Assembly (NCBI GenBank): GCA_029561455.1
Contig: JAKQIY010000034.1
Span: 62,001-126,000, forward strand
Length of the DNA stretch: 64,000 nucleotides
Reading direction: 5' to 3'
Source: a bacterium
GTDB lineage: Bacteria; Zhuqueibacterota; Zhuqueibacteria; Residuimicrobiales; Krinioviventaceae
Within the stretch, counting starts at the first letter, position 1, and each line of letters begins with the position of its first letter. This document shows, piece after piece, positions 53,804 through 62,701 of the stretch. Below the pieces are notes generated by a model. The model had not been told where the DNA came from. It worked only from the letters and a program-made list of their open reading frames with translations, and did not search any database. The position numbers and the translations under genes are program-made.

Positions 53804-54897
53804 AACCATTATTTGGCAATATTTATAAAGATAAAGTCTGTCTGGTTACCGGGCATACCGGTTTTAAAGGTTCATGGCTGGCATTCTGGTTGACCACCCT
53901 GGGGGCAAAAGTTATTGGCTTTTCTTTACAGCCACCCACCCGGCCTAATCATTTTGAATTATTAAATACAGACTATATATCCATAATCGGCGATATCCGT
54001 AATAAAGTGGCAATCGATAATGCTGTTATTAAAAACCAGCCGGATATTGTCTTTCATCTCGCCGCCCAGCCCCTGGTAAGAAGATCATATCAGGACCCGG
54101 TTGAGACTTTTGAGACCAATGTTCTGGGGGTATTGAATGTTTTTGAAGCGTGTAAAAAGGCTCAGTGTGTTAAGGCAATAATAAATATTACCAGCGATAA
54201 ATGCTATGAGAATAAAGAATGGATTTGGGGCTACCGGGAAACCGACCCTATGGGTGGGCATGATCCATACAGCGCCTCTAAAGGATGTTCAGAAATTTTA
54301 ACTTCATCTTACCGGCGGTCTTTTTTTAACCCGGAGTATTATGGTTCACGTCATAATACCCTGCTGGCCAGCGTGCGGGCGGGGAATGTTATCGGTGGTG
54401 GCGATTGGGCTGAAGATAGAATAGTGCCGGATATTATCAGGGCAGCATCCCAAAAAGCCTGTGTTTCCATCCGCAACCCCAAAGCAGTACGACCCTGGCA
54501 GCATGTGCTTGAACCCTTGAGCGGTTATTTAACTTTGGGGTGGAAATTACTTGAAGGTCAAAAGGAATACGCTGCCGAATGGAATTTCGGACCGGATTCT
54601 AAAAGTAATTCAAGTGTTAAAGAGTTGGTAAAATTGGCGCAAACCTATTGGCCGGTGATTAATTATAGTGAAGCACATGAGGCGCAGGCAGTGCATGAAG
54701 CCAATCTTTTGATGCTGGATTGTACCAAAGCCGCGAAAATTTTACATTGGCAGCCTGTTTGGGATTTTCAGCAAACGATACAAAAGACGATTGTTTGGTA
54801 TAAAGAATATTATGATTCACATGTCGTTAATTCGGAAAAGGATTTGCAGGCTTTTATTAACGATGCCCGGGAAAAAGGTATTTCATGGAGTCTTTAA
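53800..54897 (+). CDS. rfbG: CDP-glucose 4,6-dehydratase
   Basis: 365 residues of the RfbG/DdhB family, which converts CDP-glucose to CDP-4-keto-6-deoxyglucose using bound NAD. TGHTGFKGSWLAFWL near 18 is the coenzyme motif; NITSDKCYENKEW holds the catalytic Thr/Ser region and DPYSASKGCSE the Tyr/Lys; RAGNVIGGGDWAEDRIVPD is diagnostic. Start: three in-frame ATGs occur (53785, 53794, 53800); I prefer 53800, which makes an ATGA overlap with rfbF and has GGAAAG at 53787-53792. Upstream starts would overlap more. Confidence 0.94.
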   Translation: MKPLFGNIYKDKVCLVTGHTGFKGSWLAFWLTTLGAKVIGFSLQPPTRPNHFELLNTDYISIIGDIRNKVAIDNAVIKNQPDIVFHLAAQPLVRRSYQDPVETFETNVLGVLNVFEACKKAQCVKAIINITSDKCYENKEWIWGYRETDPMGGHDPYSASKGCSEILTSSYRRSFFNPEYYGSRHNTLLASVRAGNVIGGGDWAEDRIVPDIIRAASQKACVSIRNPKAVRPWQHVLEPLSGYLTLGWKLLEGQKEYAAEWNFGPDSKSNSSVKELVKLAQTYWPVINYSEAHEAQAVHEANLLMLDCTKAAKILHWQPVWDFQQTIQKTIVWYKEYYDSHVVNSEKDLQAFINDAREKGISWSL

Positions 54898-55808
54898 AAA
54901 ATTCGCAAATACTGATCACCGGAGGTTTGGGATACCTGGGAAAATTTTTAACCGGGAAATTGCTGGAACTCGGCGCCAACGTGGCTATATTTGATCTGGC
55001 AGTTCCTGTAAATAAAATTAACGGTGTAAAATATTACCAGGTGAATCTGTTGAATTATGAGAAAACCTGTGAATATATTCAAGAAATTAAACCGCATAAA
55101 ATTTTTCATTTGGCCGCTTCTATCAACAGAACCAGAGATTATCAATACATTGATGAAATATTGGATAGCAATCTTAAAGGGACCAACAATCTTTTGCGCG
55201 CTCTGACATGTATTGATTTTACTTCATTTATTTATGCCAGCACCGGTGAAGTGTATGGCAATCAGCCAAGCGTTCCGTTTGATGAAGATATGGCATTAAA
55301 GCCAATTTCTCCATATTCGGTATCCAAAGCTGCTGCTGAATTATCCATTCAAACTTTTGCCGATATTTATAAAAAGCCTTTTACCATATTGAGAATATTT
55401 AATATATTAGGTCCCGGCTTGCCGGCAAGTTTCTTTTTTTCGCAACTTGTATCTGCATTAAAAGAAAACAAACCTTTCGATATGACCGGAGGAGAACAAA
55501 AACGGGATTTTGTTTTTAGCGATGATACTATCAATGCGATGATCCTTGCCGCATCCAATAATAAAGCCAATAAACAAATATTTAATGTTTGCAGTGGTCA
55601 AAGCATTACCTTGCGTGAGGTGACGGAAATATGCAAACACGCTTTAAAGTCAGATTCGAAAATTAATTTTGGCGCTATTCCTTATCGGGATACGGAAATC
55701 TGGAATATGCTGGGTAGTAATGAAAAAATTAGGAAACTTTTATTTTATAATAATACAATAGATATTACCAAAGGCATACAGAGTATAATTTTAAATAATG
55801 TTTACTAG
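54885..55808 (+). CDS. NAD-dependent epimerase/dehydratase, probable CDP-4-keto-6-deoxyhexose enzyme
   Basis: 307 residues of the extended SDR family: ITGGLGYLGKFL near 10, IYASTGEVYGN near 112, SPYSVSKAAAE near 138 with the Tyr-Lys pair, and GGEQKRDFVFSDD near 207. It overlaps rfbG by 13 bases, so it probably acts on the rfbG product as a 4-reductase or epimerase, giving a CDP-6-deoxyhexose. No RfbH-type dehydrase is present, which argues against a 3,6-dideoxy sugar. This substrate is inferred from gene order. Confidence 0.75.
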   Translation: MESLKNSQILITGGLGYLGKFLTGKLLELGANVAIFDLAVPVNKINGVKYYQVNLLNYEKTCEYIQEIKPHKIFHLAASINRTRDYQYIDEILDSNLKGTNNLLRALTCIDFTSFIYASTGEVYGNQPSVPFDEDMALKPISPYSVSKAAAELSIQTFADIYKKPFTILRIFNILGPGLPASFFFSQLVSALKENKPFDMTGGEQKRDFVFSDDTINAMILAASNNKANKQIFNVCSGQSITLREVTEICKHALKSDSKINFGAIPYRDTEIWNMLGSNEKIRKLLFYNNTIDITKGIQSIILNNVY

Positions 55809-55861
55809 ATGAGTATTTTGTATAAATAGTAAAATATCTTTAGAAATGGAATAAACCTGAA

Positions 55862-56935
55862 ATGAAAATATCTCTCAATTGTAAACTAGATACCGCCGGT
55901 TCTTTTGGCTTTATCAAGCCTATTGCCGACAGCGTTCTGGTTGATTCAATAGAGGTGTTCCGGGATAGCAGGTCTTTGGCATATCCCAAAATCAGATATC
56001 AATTACCCTTAATTAAAACAGGGGGTATAACCGGTCAATTTTCAAAGTTTTTACTAATGTTGGCAAAAGTAAAACCGGATTTTGATTTAGCTATAGGGAT
56101 ATATGAAATTCCTCATGGTTTATTAGCATTTTTAATTGGTAAAATTAAAAGAATACCTGTAATAATTTCTATTATTGGCAATCCCGGTTATGAAAAAATC
56201 CGCAAGGGGCTGTGGAAAAAGTTGTCTCATTATATGTATCAACGAATTGCTGCAGTGACTGTCACAGGAACAAATTCCAGGCAATTTCTGATAACTAACG
56301 GCATTAGCCCGGAACGTATTTATATTTTACCCAATTCTATAGATATTGATTATTTTAAACCAAATCCAATTGTGCAAAAACAATATGATTTAATTAATCT
56401 GGGCAGGTTATGTAGTGAAAAGGAATTAGATATTTTATTATATATTGTTTCAGAAATTAAAAAAAGCATACCTTTTATTAAAGTTGGTATAGCTGGTAAA
56501 GGGCCAGATAAAAATAAACTGGAATTATTAATAAAAGCACTTGATTTGCAGCATAATGTAGAATTACTTGGTTTTGTGGAAAACAGTGCGGACTTTAATA
56601 ATGCCGGAAAGATATTTGTAATAACATCCTCTACTGAAGGTTTGCCAAGAAGTGTTATTGAGGCAATGGCTTGTGGTGTCCCCGCGATTGGTTCCAATGT
56701 AGGGGATATGGCAGATATTATTGTTGATGGAGAAAATGGGTATATAATTAATGATTATCATGATATTGATGATTATACAAAAAAAATTTCCAGGTTATTA
56801 ACAGATAAAGAATTATACGAGTCATTCTCTGATCGCGCTATAAAGTATAGCCGGGAAAGATTTTCACACCAGGCAGCTACGCGAGTATGGGAAATGATTT
56901 TCAAAAATATTTATGGAGATAAAAAACTTGGATAA
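55862..56935 (+). CDS. GT4-family glycosyltransferase
   Basis: 357 residues. GT4 features: ILPNSIDIDYFKPNP near 159, INLGRLCSEKELDILL near 179, VGIAGKGPDKNKLELL near 202 and ITSSTEGLPRSVIEAMACGVPAIGSNVGD near 258 with the conserved acidic residues. Sugar specificity is unknown. Its 3' end overlaps the next gene by up to 23 bases. AT-rich. Confidence 0.9.
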   Translation: MKISLNCKLDTAGSFGFIKPIADSVLVDSIEVFRDSRSLAYPKIRYQLPLIKTGGITGQFSKFLLMLAKVKPDFDLAIGIYEIPHGLLAFLIGKIKRIPVIISIIGNPGYEKIRKGLWKKLSHYMYQRIAAVTVTGTNSRQFLITNGISPERIYILPNSIDIDYFKPNPIVQKQYDLINLGRLCSEKELDILLYIVSEIKKSIPFIKVGIAGKGPDKNKLELLIKALDLQHNVELLGFVENSADFNNAGKIFVITSSTEGLPRSVIEAMACGVPAIGSNVGDMADIIVDGENGYIINDYHDIDDYTKKISRLLTDKELYESFSDRAIKYSRERFSHQAATRVWEMIFKNIYGDKKLG

Positions 56936-57902
56936 AATTTTAATTACAGGCGCTGCAGGTTTTATTGGTTCGCATTTAACTGAATTGCTTGTACAAAAAG
57001 GCTATCAGGTAAAAGCCTTTGTTCATTATAATTCCCGCAATAGCTGGGGATGGCTCGAAAATTCAGCAGTTAAAGATGATGTTGAGGTTATTGCCGGTGA
57101 TATCCGTGATTTTGATTCTGTATCAATGGCAATTAAAGGATGTAAAACAGTTTATCATTTAGCTGCCCTCATAGGTATACCCTATTCTTATATATCCCCT
57201 TTGGCATATATAAAAACAAATATTGAGGGTACTTATAATATTTTACAGACATGCCGATATGAAGATGTTGATAATGTTTTAATCACTTCCACAAGCGAAA
57301 CTTTTGGTACTGCTCAATATATCCCTATTGATGAGAAGCATCCACTGGCAGGTCAATCGCCATATTCCGCAACTAAAATAGGTGCTGACCAACTTGCATT
57401 TAGTTATTATAGTTCTTTTAATTTACCAGTAAAAATCGTGAGGCCATTTAATACCTATGGGCCAAGACAATCTGCCCGGGCTATTATACCAACAGTTATA
57501 TCTCAAATTCTTGAAGGAAACCGGGAAATTAAACTCGGGAATTTAGCACCAACCCGTGATTTGACTTTTGTTAAAGATACGGTAAAAGGTTTTTATGAAA
57601 TATCCTTATCAACTAAATTATTTGGTGAAATTACAAATATTGGCATGAATAATGAAATATCGATTGGCGATTTGGTGCAATTAATTGCCAAATTAATGGA
57701 TGTTGAAATTAAAGTCCTTGCCGATACGCAAAGAGTGCGACCAGGAAAAAGCGAAGTGGAAAGGTTATATTGTGATAATTCAAAGATATTAAACAACACC
57801 AACTGGAAGCCGGATTATAATTTAAAAAAAGGGCTTTTAGAAACAATTCCATGGATTAAAGACAATTTAAGCTATTATAAATCAGAGATTTACAATGTCT
57901 AA
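56913..57902 (+). CDS. LegB-like NAD-dependent 4,6-dehydratase
   Basis: 329 residues of the extended SDR family. The blocks VHYNSRNSWGWLENS near 41, GDIRDFDSV, HLAALIGIPYSYISP near 88, YGTAQYIPIDEKHPL-like FGTAQYIPIDEKHPLAGQSP near 133 and FNTYGPRQSARAIIPT near 177 match the LegB group, which dehydrates NDP-GlcNAc at C4/C6 (GDP-linked in legionaminic acid synthesis). A TTG start at 56928 with GGAG at 56915-56918 is an attractive alternative to ATG 56913, which has no ribosome-binding site. No aminotransferase or sialic-acid-type synthase follows, so the end product is probably not legionaminic acid. Confidence 0.8.
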   Translation: MEIKNLDKILITGAAGFIGSHLTELLVQKGYQVKAFVHYNSRNSWGWLENSAVKDDVEVIAGDIRDFDSVSMAIKGCKTVYHLAALIGIPYSYISPLAYIKTNIEGTYNILQTCRYEDVDNVLITSTSETFGTAQYIPIDEKHPLAGQSPYSATKIGADQLAFSYYSSFNLPVKIVRPFNTYGPRQSARAIIPTVISQILEGNREIKLGNLAPTRDLTFVKDTVKGFYEISLSTKLFGEITNIGMNNEISIGDLVQLIAKLMDVEIKVLADTQRVRPGKSEVERLYCDNSKILNNTNWKPDYNLKKGLLETIPWIKDNLSYYKSEIYNV

Positions 57903-58602
57903 GAGAGCTATCATTCTTGCCGGTGGTAAAGGAACCAGGTTGAAACCCTTTACTATTGCTTTACCCAAACCTCTTGTTCCGATCGGTGAAAAACCAGTTT
58001 TGGGAATAATCATCGAACAATTGGTAAATAATGATTTTGATCATATAACTCTTGCTATTAATCATTTAGCCGATATTATCAAGGCTGTTTTTGGTACGGG
58101 AGAAAAATGGGGTGTAAAAATTGATTATTCACTAGAAAATAAAGCCTTGTCCACAATGGGCCCATTAAGCCTCATTAATGATCTTCCGGAAAATTTTTTA
58201 ATTATGAATGGCGATGTATTGTCTGATATTAATTATAAAGAATTTTATAATAGTCATGTTAGCGAGCAAAATATTTTTACGATATCTTCTTATAAAAGAA
58301 TCCAGTTAACCGATTATGGCGTTTTAGAGATTGGCGGAGATGATTTACTAACAGGGTTTAAAGAAAAACCCAAGGTTGAATATGAGGTTAGCATGGGTAT
58401 TTACATGGCTAATAAAGAAATATTAAAATATATTCCCAAAAACCAACCTTATGGTTTTGATAATTTAATGATCGACTTGATTAAAAACAGGAAACCAGCC
58501 AAAGTTAAACGGCATAATGGTTATTGGTTAGATATCGGGCGACCTGATGATTATGAAAAAGCGTGCGACGACATTGAACAATTATTTACTGGTGTTAAAT
58601 GA
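57895..58602 (+). CDS. Sugar-phosphate nucleotidyltransferase
   Basis: 235 residues, a minimal NTP_transferase domain: AIILAGGKGTRLKPFTIALPKPLVPIG at the N-terminus (signature and catalytic Lys), FLIMNGDVLSD near 101 for metal binding, and KRHNGYWLDIGRPDDYEKA near the end. It resembles GDP-mannose pyrophosphorylase-like and PtmE-type proteins without the CBS domains. It overlaps the LegB-like dehydratase by 8 bases and is overlapped by the next SDR gene (ATGA), so it probably makes the nucleotide sugar used by that pair. Nucleotide and sugar are unknown. Confidence 0.82.
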   Translation: MSKRAIILAGGKGTRLKPFTIALPKPLVPIGEKPVLGIIIEQLVNNDFDHITLAINHLADIIKAVFGTGEKWGVKIDYSLENKALSTMGPLSLINDLPENFLIMNGDVLSDINYKEFYNSHVSEQNIFTISSYKRIQLTDYGVLEIGGDDLLTGFKEKPKVEYEVSMGIYMANKEILKYIPKNQPYGFDNLMIDLIKNRKPAKVKRHNGYWLDIGRPDDYEKACDDIEQLFTGVK

Positions 58603-59438
58603 AGATCATTGTTACCGGCAGTAAAGGATTTATTGGTTCTTATCTGGTTCCAAAGCTCATCAGTGCCGGGCATAAAGTTATAGAAATAGATTTACAATAT
58701 GGTATTGATATTACTAACTGGCAGGATATAAAAAATATAAAAGAGTTTGATTGGATTATACATTTAGCCGCTGTTACTTTTGTGCCATCATCCTGGGAAA
58801 AAGCTAGGGAGATGTATCAAGTAAACATACAGGGTACGCTGAATATATTAGAACTTTGTAGAATAAATAATGCAAAATTCATTTTTACTAGTTCATATGT
58901 TTATGGTGTTCCACAATATTTGCCGATTGATGAAAAGCATCCGGTATTTCCATTCAATCCATATTGTCGTTCGAAATTGATTGGCGAAGAATTGTGCAGG
59001 GGATATAATAGTGATTTCCAGGTTCCGGTGATTATTTTTAGGCCTTTTAATATTTATGGTAAAGGACAGGCAGATTCTTTTTTAATTTCCACAATATTTA
59101 AACAAATATCCGAAAATGGCAAGATAACTCTAAAAGATCCTAATCCAAAACGTGATTTTGTTCATGTAACAGATGTTGTAGAGGCATATTGTAATGTATT
59201 GAATTTATCGAAATTTGATTTTGAAATTTTTAATTTAGGCTGTGGAAAAAGTTATTCTGTTCAGGAAATTGTACAATTAATAAAACAAAATTCTATTAAA
59301 GATTTTGACGTTGTATATGCTAATGAAAAAAGACATAATGAAGTGGCAGATACTATTGCAGATATTTCTTACGCGCAAAAAATATTAAATTGGGAACCTA
59401 AAGTAGACATAGTTAAGGGACTTTGTTCTTTATTATAA
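58599..59438 (+). CDS. NAD-dependent epimerase/dehydratase (SDR)
   Basis: 279 residues, short extended SDR: VTGSKGFIGSYLVPKL at 5-20, IIHLAAVTFVPSSWEKA near 52, TSSYVYGVPQYLPIDEKHPV near 98, PYCRSKLIGEE near 122 (catalytic Tyr and Lys), GKGQADSFLISTIF and PNPKRDFVHVTDV. It may epimerise or reduce the 4-keto sugar from the LegB-like enzyme. ATGA overlap with the nucleotidyltransferase gene. Confidence 0.82.
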   Translation: MKIIVTGSKGFIGSYLVPKLISAGHKVIEIDLQYGIDITNWQDIKNIKEFDWIIHLAAVTFVPSSWEKAREMYQVNIQGTLNILELCRINNAKFIFTSSYVYGVPQYLPIDEKHPVFPFNPYCRSKLIGEELCRGYNSDFQVPVIIFRPFNIYGKGQADSFLISTIFKQISENGKITLKDPNPKRDFVHVTDVVEAYCNVLNLSKFDFEIFNLGCGKSYSVQEIVQLIKQNSIKDFDVVYANEKRHNEVADTIADISYAQKILNWEPKVDIVKGLCSLL

Positions 59439-59464
59439 TTTTTTTGACATGAGATTAGAAAAAC

Positions 59465-60817
59465 ATGAGTGTTTACAATACATTTTCAGAAAAGATAATT
59501 TTACCCACAAGTGATTTCCTGTTAGGAAATTCAATAGCTAAAAATTTTAAATTTCTTGAAGAGTCTCAATGGTGGTCTCGTGAAGAAATAGATAATTGGC
59601 AGAATATAAATTTACAAAAGTTAATCAAGCATGCATATACAAATGTGCCCTATTATCACAATTTATTTAAAAAATTGAAATTAATGCCTGATGATATTCT
59701 CACCAAGGACGATTTATATAAATTACCAATATTAACTAAAAAGGATATCAGAGTCAATTTCCCCGAATTTATTGTAGCAAAGAATATTCCTAAATCCCAG
59801 CTGATTTTTCAAAGTTCAAGTGGTTCAACTGGTGAACCTCTTCAATTTTATATTACAAAAGCAGCAGAATCTTTTCATAAAGCTTGTGCAATTCGTGCCT
59901 GGTACTGGATGGGATATAGGTTAGGGGATAAATATGTAAAAATTAGCCAAAATCCCAGGGATTCTTTGATCAAAAGAATTCAAGATAGGAGTAATAATTG
60001 CAGATATGTTTTTTTTCAGCAGCACACTCATAATAATTTAAAAAAAATTGTAGAAGTGATTTTAGCTTTCAAACCAAAAATATTGAGAGGATATCCTGAT
60101 CCGTTATTTTTTTTGGCACAATATTTAAAAAAAAATAATATTTTCATAAATTCAATATTTGCAATTAATAGCACTGGCAATGTTTTATTTGAAAATAACA
60201 GGAATCTCATTGAAGAACAATTTAATTGCAAGATTTATGATTCTTATAGTTGTGAAGGAGGAGCAAATGTCGCTCAATGTGAAAATCTGGCCAGCTATCA
60301 TTCTGCTGAAGAATATGCTATTTCTGAATTCATCAGAAATGAAAATGATGATAACGCAGTGGCCGGTGAGCGGTTAATTGTAACAGATTTATTTAATTAT
60401 GCGGTTCCTTTTATTCGATATGATAGCCAGGATTATATTATTCGAAAAAATAAAATCTGTTCTTGTGGTCGCTCATTGCATAATTTCGAAAAAATAAATG
60501 GCAGAGATAGTGATATTTTAATAACTCCTAGTGGAAAATATTTAATAGTACATAATTTTACCGGATATTTTGAATGGATTGAATCAATTGAACAATTTCA
60601 GGTTTGGCAGAATCAGATTGATGATATTGTGATTAAAATAAAAGTAAATAAAAAGTTTACAGACAAAGAATTTAAAAAAGTTTTAAATTATTGGAAAAAT
60701 TACATTGGTAATGATGTAAATGTTAACCTTCAAATAGTTGATGAAATACCTTTGACTGCTTCTGGTAAACGCAGGTTCTTAATACGGAATGATAACCTGC
60801 AATTATTTGATTTTTGA
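59465..60817 (+). CDS. Second CapK-like adenylate-forming enzyme
   Basis: 450 residues of the same CapK/PaaK family as the protein at 43020 but clearly divergent. Phosphate-binding loop FQSSSGSTGEPLQFY near 116, YDSYSCEGGANVAQCEN near 257, PFIRYDSQDYI near 315, a CSCGRSLHNFEKINGRDSD motif near 333 and C-terminal IPLTASGKRRFLIR with the catalytic Lys. It could activate a carboxylate for transfer to a sugar of the preceding pathway. Gap of 26 bases after the SDR gene. Strongly AT-rich. Confidence 0.83.
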   Translation: MSVYNTFSEKIILPTSDFLLGNSIAKNFKFLEESQWWSREEIDNWQNINLQKLIKHAYTNVPYYHNLFKKLKLMPDDILTKDDLYKLPILTKKDIRVNFPEFIVAKNIPKSQLIFQSSSGSTGEPLQFYITKAAESFHKACAIRAWYWMGYRLGDKYVKISQNPRDSLIKRIQDRSNNCRYVFFQQHTHNNLKKIVEVILAFKPKILRGYPDPLFFLAQYLKKNNIFINSIFAINSTGNVLFENNRNLIEEQFNCKIYDSYSCEGGANVAQCENLASYHSAEEYAISEFIRNENDDNAVAGERLIVTDLFNYAVPFIRYDSQDYIIRKNKICSCGRSLHNFEKINGRDSDILITPSGKYLIVHNFTGYFEWIESIEQFQVWQNQIDDIVIKIKVNKKFTDKEFKKVLNYWKNYIGNDVNVNLQIVDEIPLTASGKRRFLIRNDNLQLFDF

Positions 60818-60866
60818 AAATATAATTATATCCCAAGTTTCATTGTTTTCTAGACAAAAGTAGTAT

Positions 60867-60895
60867 TTGTAATTATCTTTAAAAAATATTATGTT
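60867..60895 (+). promoter_or_regulatory. Candidate promoter of the amidotransferase block
   Basis: TTGTAA at 60867-60872, 17-base spacer, TATGTT at 60890-60895, in the 123-base gap before the WbpG-like gene. The match is moderate. Confidence 0.35.
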
Positions 60896-60940
60896 ATCAT
60901 AGTTTTTTATGATTTTTATTTTGAACAACAGGATGAATAC

Positions 60941-62077
60941 ATGAAAAGTATGCAAATTTGTACCCGCTGTGTTTCCGATACCACGATGCAGGATATTGTA
61001 TTCGATGAAAACGGGATGTGTAATTTTTGCAAATTACATGATAAATTTATTGATATGCACCCTTTGGGCGAGAAAGGTGAGAGCATTATCAATAACCTCG
61101 TCGAAAAAATAAAAAGAGCAGGAAAGAATAAAAAGTATGACTGTATCATCGGTTTAAGCGGCGGTTCGGACAGTACCTATTTGCTGTATTGGGCTTGTAA
61201 ACAGGGTCTGCGGCCCCTGGCGGTAACTTTTGATAACGGCTGGAACACTGAAATATCTGTAAAAAATATTAAAAACGCCACCGATAAACTTGGTGTTGAT
61301 TTACATACGGTGGTAGCGGATTGGGAAGAAATGAAAGACCTGCAGCGCAGCTTTTTGGAGGCTTCCGTTTCCGACGCCGACGCGCCAAGCGATTATGCCA
61401 TTTATTCGGTTCTCTATACCGAAGCCATTAAAGCCGGTGTTCGATATTCCCTGAATGGCCATTCTTTCCGCGCAGAAGGAACGGTGCCCAAAAGCTGGTC
61501 CTATTTTGACGGGCGCTATGTTAAAAGTGTGTTAAAATTATATGGCACCCGAAAGAAAATTAAAAGCTTTCCGATCATGTCGTTGTTACAGTTTGTCTAT
61601 TATGTGCTGGTAAAACGGATCAAAGATGTGCGTGTTTTTGATTATATTGAATACAACAAGGCAAAAGCCAAAGAGATCATTACCCGTGAACTGGACTGGA
61701 AAGATTATAGCGGTCATCACCATGAAAATGTTTTTACCCGATTCTTTCAATCCTATTTTTTGCCGGTCAAATTTAATATTGATAAACGTAAAGTGGAATA
61801 TAGCGCCCTGATCCGGTCGAATCAACTAGATCGCAACAAAGCCTTGCAGGAATTGGCAAGCGCTTATCCTTATGATGTTAATGATGTTGAATATGTTATC
61901 AAAAAACTGGGTTATACTGAACAAGAGTTTGAGCGCATATTGCATTTACCGAAAAGAACTTTTCATGATTATCCAACATATCATTCCATGATGAAAAAAT
62001 TGAAATTCCCTATAAAAATTGCCGCACAATTGAACCTGATCCCTAAAATCCTCTACGAAAAATATGCGGAAATGTAA
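60941..62077 (+). CDS. N-acetyl sugar amidotransferase (WbpG/PseA-like)
   Basis: 378 residues of the WbpG/PseA family, which converts an N-acetyl group of a nucleotide sugar or glycan precursor to an acetamidino group using ammonia and ATP. N-terminal cysteine motif CTRCVSDTTMQDIVFDENGMCNFC, then the PP-loop GLSGGSDSTY near 68 that binds ATP, and the conserved DNGWNTEISVKNI near 97. Directly followed by hisH and hisF paralogues, the ammonia source in WbpG systems. Less AT-rich than the preceding genes. Confidence 0.92.
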   Translation: MKSMQICTRCVSDTTMQDIVFDENGMCNFCKLHDKFIDMHPLGEKGESIINNLVEKIKRAGKNKKYDCIIGLSGGSDSTYLLYWACKQGLRPLAVTFDNGWNTEISVKNIKNATDKLGVDLHTVVADWEEMKDLQRSFLEASVSDADAPSDYAIYSVLYTEAIKAGVRYSLNGHSFRAEGTVPKSWSYFDGRYVKSVLKLYGTRKKIKSFPIMSLLQFVYYVLVKRIKDVRVFDYIEYNKAKAKEIITRELDWKDYSGHHHENVFTRFFQSYFLPVKFNIDKRKVEYSALIRSNQLDRNKALQELASAYPYDVNDVEYVIKKLGYTEQEFERILHLPKRTFHDYPTYHSMMKKLKFPIKIAAQLNLIPKILYEKYAEM

Positions 62078-62082
62078 CTGCG

Positions 62083-62700
62083 ATGATAGTTATTATTGAT
62101 TATGGAATGGGTAATCTACATTCGATCCAGTATAAATTAAAAAAATTGGGCGTAGAAACAATTGTTACCGCCGACAGCGATATTATTTCTCAGGCCGATA
62201 AAATTGTATTGCCGGGGGTTGGGCATTTTGCCAAAGGAATGCAGAATTTACACACCCTCGGTTTGATCGATATTTTAAATTATAAAGTAATTAAAGAGAA
62301 TACCCCGGTGTTAGGAATTTGTCTGGGAATGCAATTGTTAACAGATTTTAGTGAAGAAGGGAATGCAAAGGGTTTGGGGTGGATTAAAGGGAAAACAGTA
62401 CGTTTCAACTTTAATCATTATCCTGAGCAACTCAAAGTCCCGCATATCGGTTGGAATACTCTTAATTTAAAAAAAACGAACCCGTTGATAAATAAAATTG
62501 ATGAAGAAAATTTGTTTTATTTTGTTCATAGCTATTATGTGCAATGTGAAAATGCAAAAGATATAGTTGCAACGACGACGTATGGCATTGAATTTCATTC
62601 TGTGATTCATAGTAACAATATTTTTGGCACTCAATTTCATCCGGAAAAAAGTCACGATTGTGGAATGGTAATGCTTAAAAATTTTATTATGCTGGATTAA
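62083..62700 (+). CDS. hisH: HisH-type glutamine amidotransferase paralogue
   Basis: 205 residues, class I glutamine amidotransferase. IIDYGMGNLHSI at 4-15, the nucleophile motif LGICLGMQLL near 77 with Cys, and the His-Glu pair in TQFHPEKS near 186, so the triad is complete. It releases ammonia from glutamine for the HisF partner. It lies 5 bases after the WbpG-like gene and 1 base before hisF, as in lipopolysaccharide loci of Pseudomonas aeruginosa O5-type, where it serves sugar amidation rather than histidine synthesis. Confidence 0.9.
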   Translation: MIVIIDYGMGNLHSIQYKLKKLGVETIVTADSDIISQADKIVLPGVGHFAKGMQNLHTLGLIDILNYKVIKENTPVLGICLGMQLLTDFSEEGNAKGLGWIKGKTVRFNFNHYPEQLKVPHIGWNTLNLKKTNPLINKIDEENLFYFVHSYYVQCENAKDIVATTTYGIEFHSVIHSNNIFGTQFHPEKSHDCGMVMLKNFIMLD

Positions 62701-62701
62701 T

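Noticed and set aside
56928-57902. TTG start for the LegB-like gene
   Set aside because: Not rejected outright: it has the better ribosome-binding site, but I kept ATG 56913 as the listed boundary because the evidence is not decisive.
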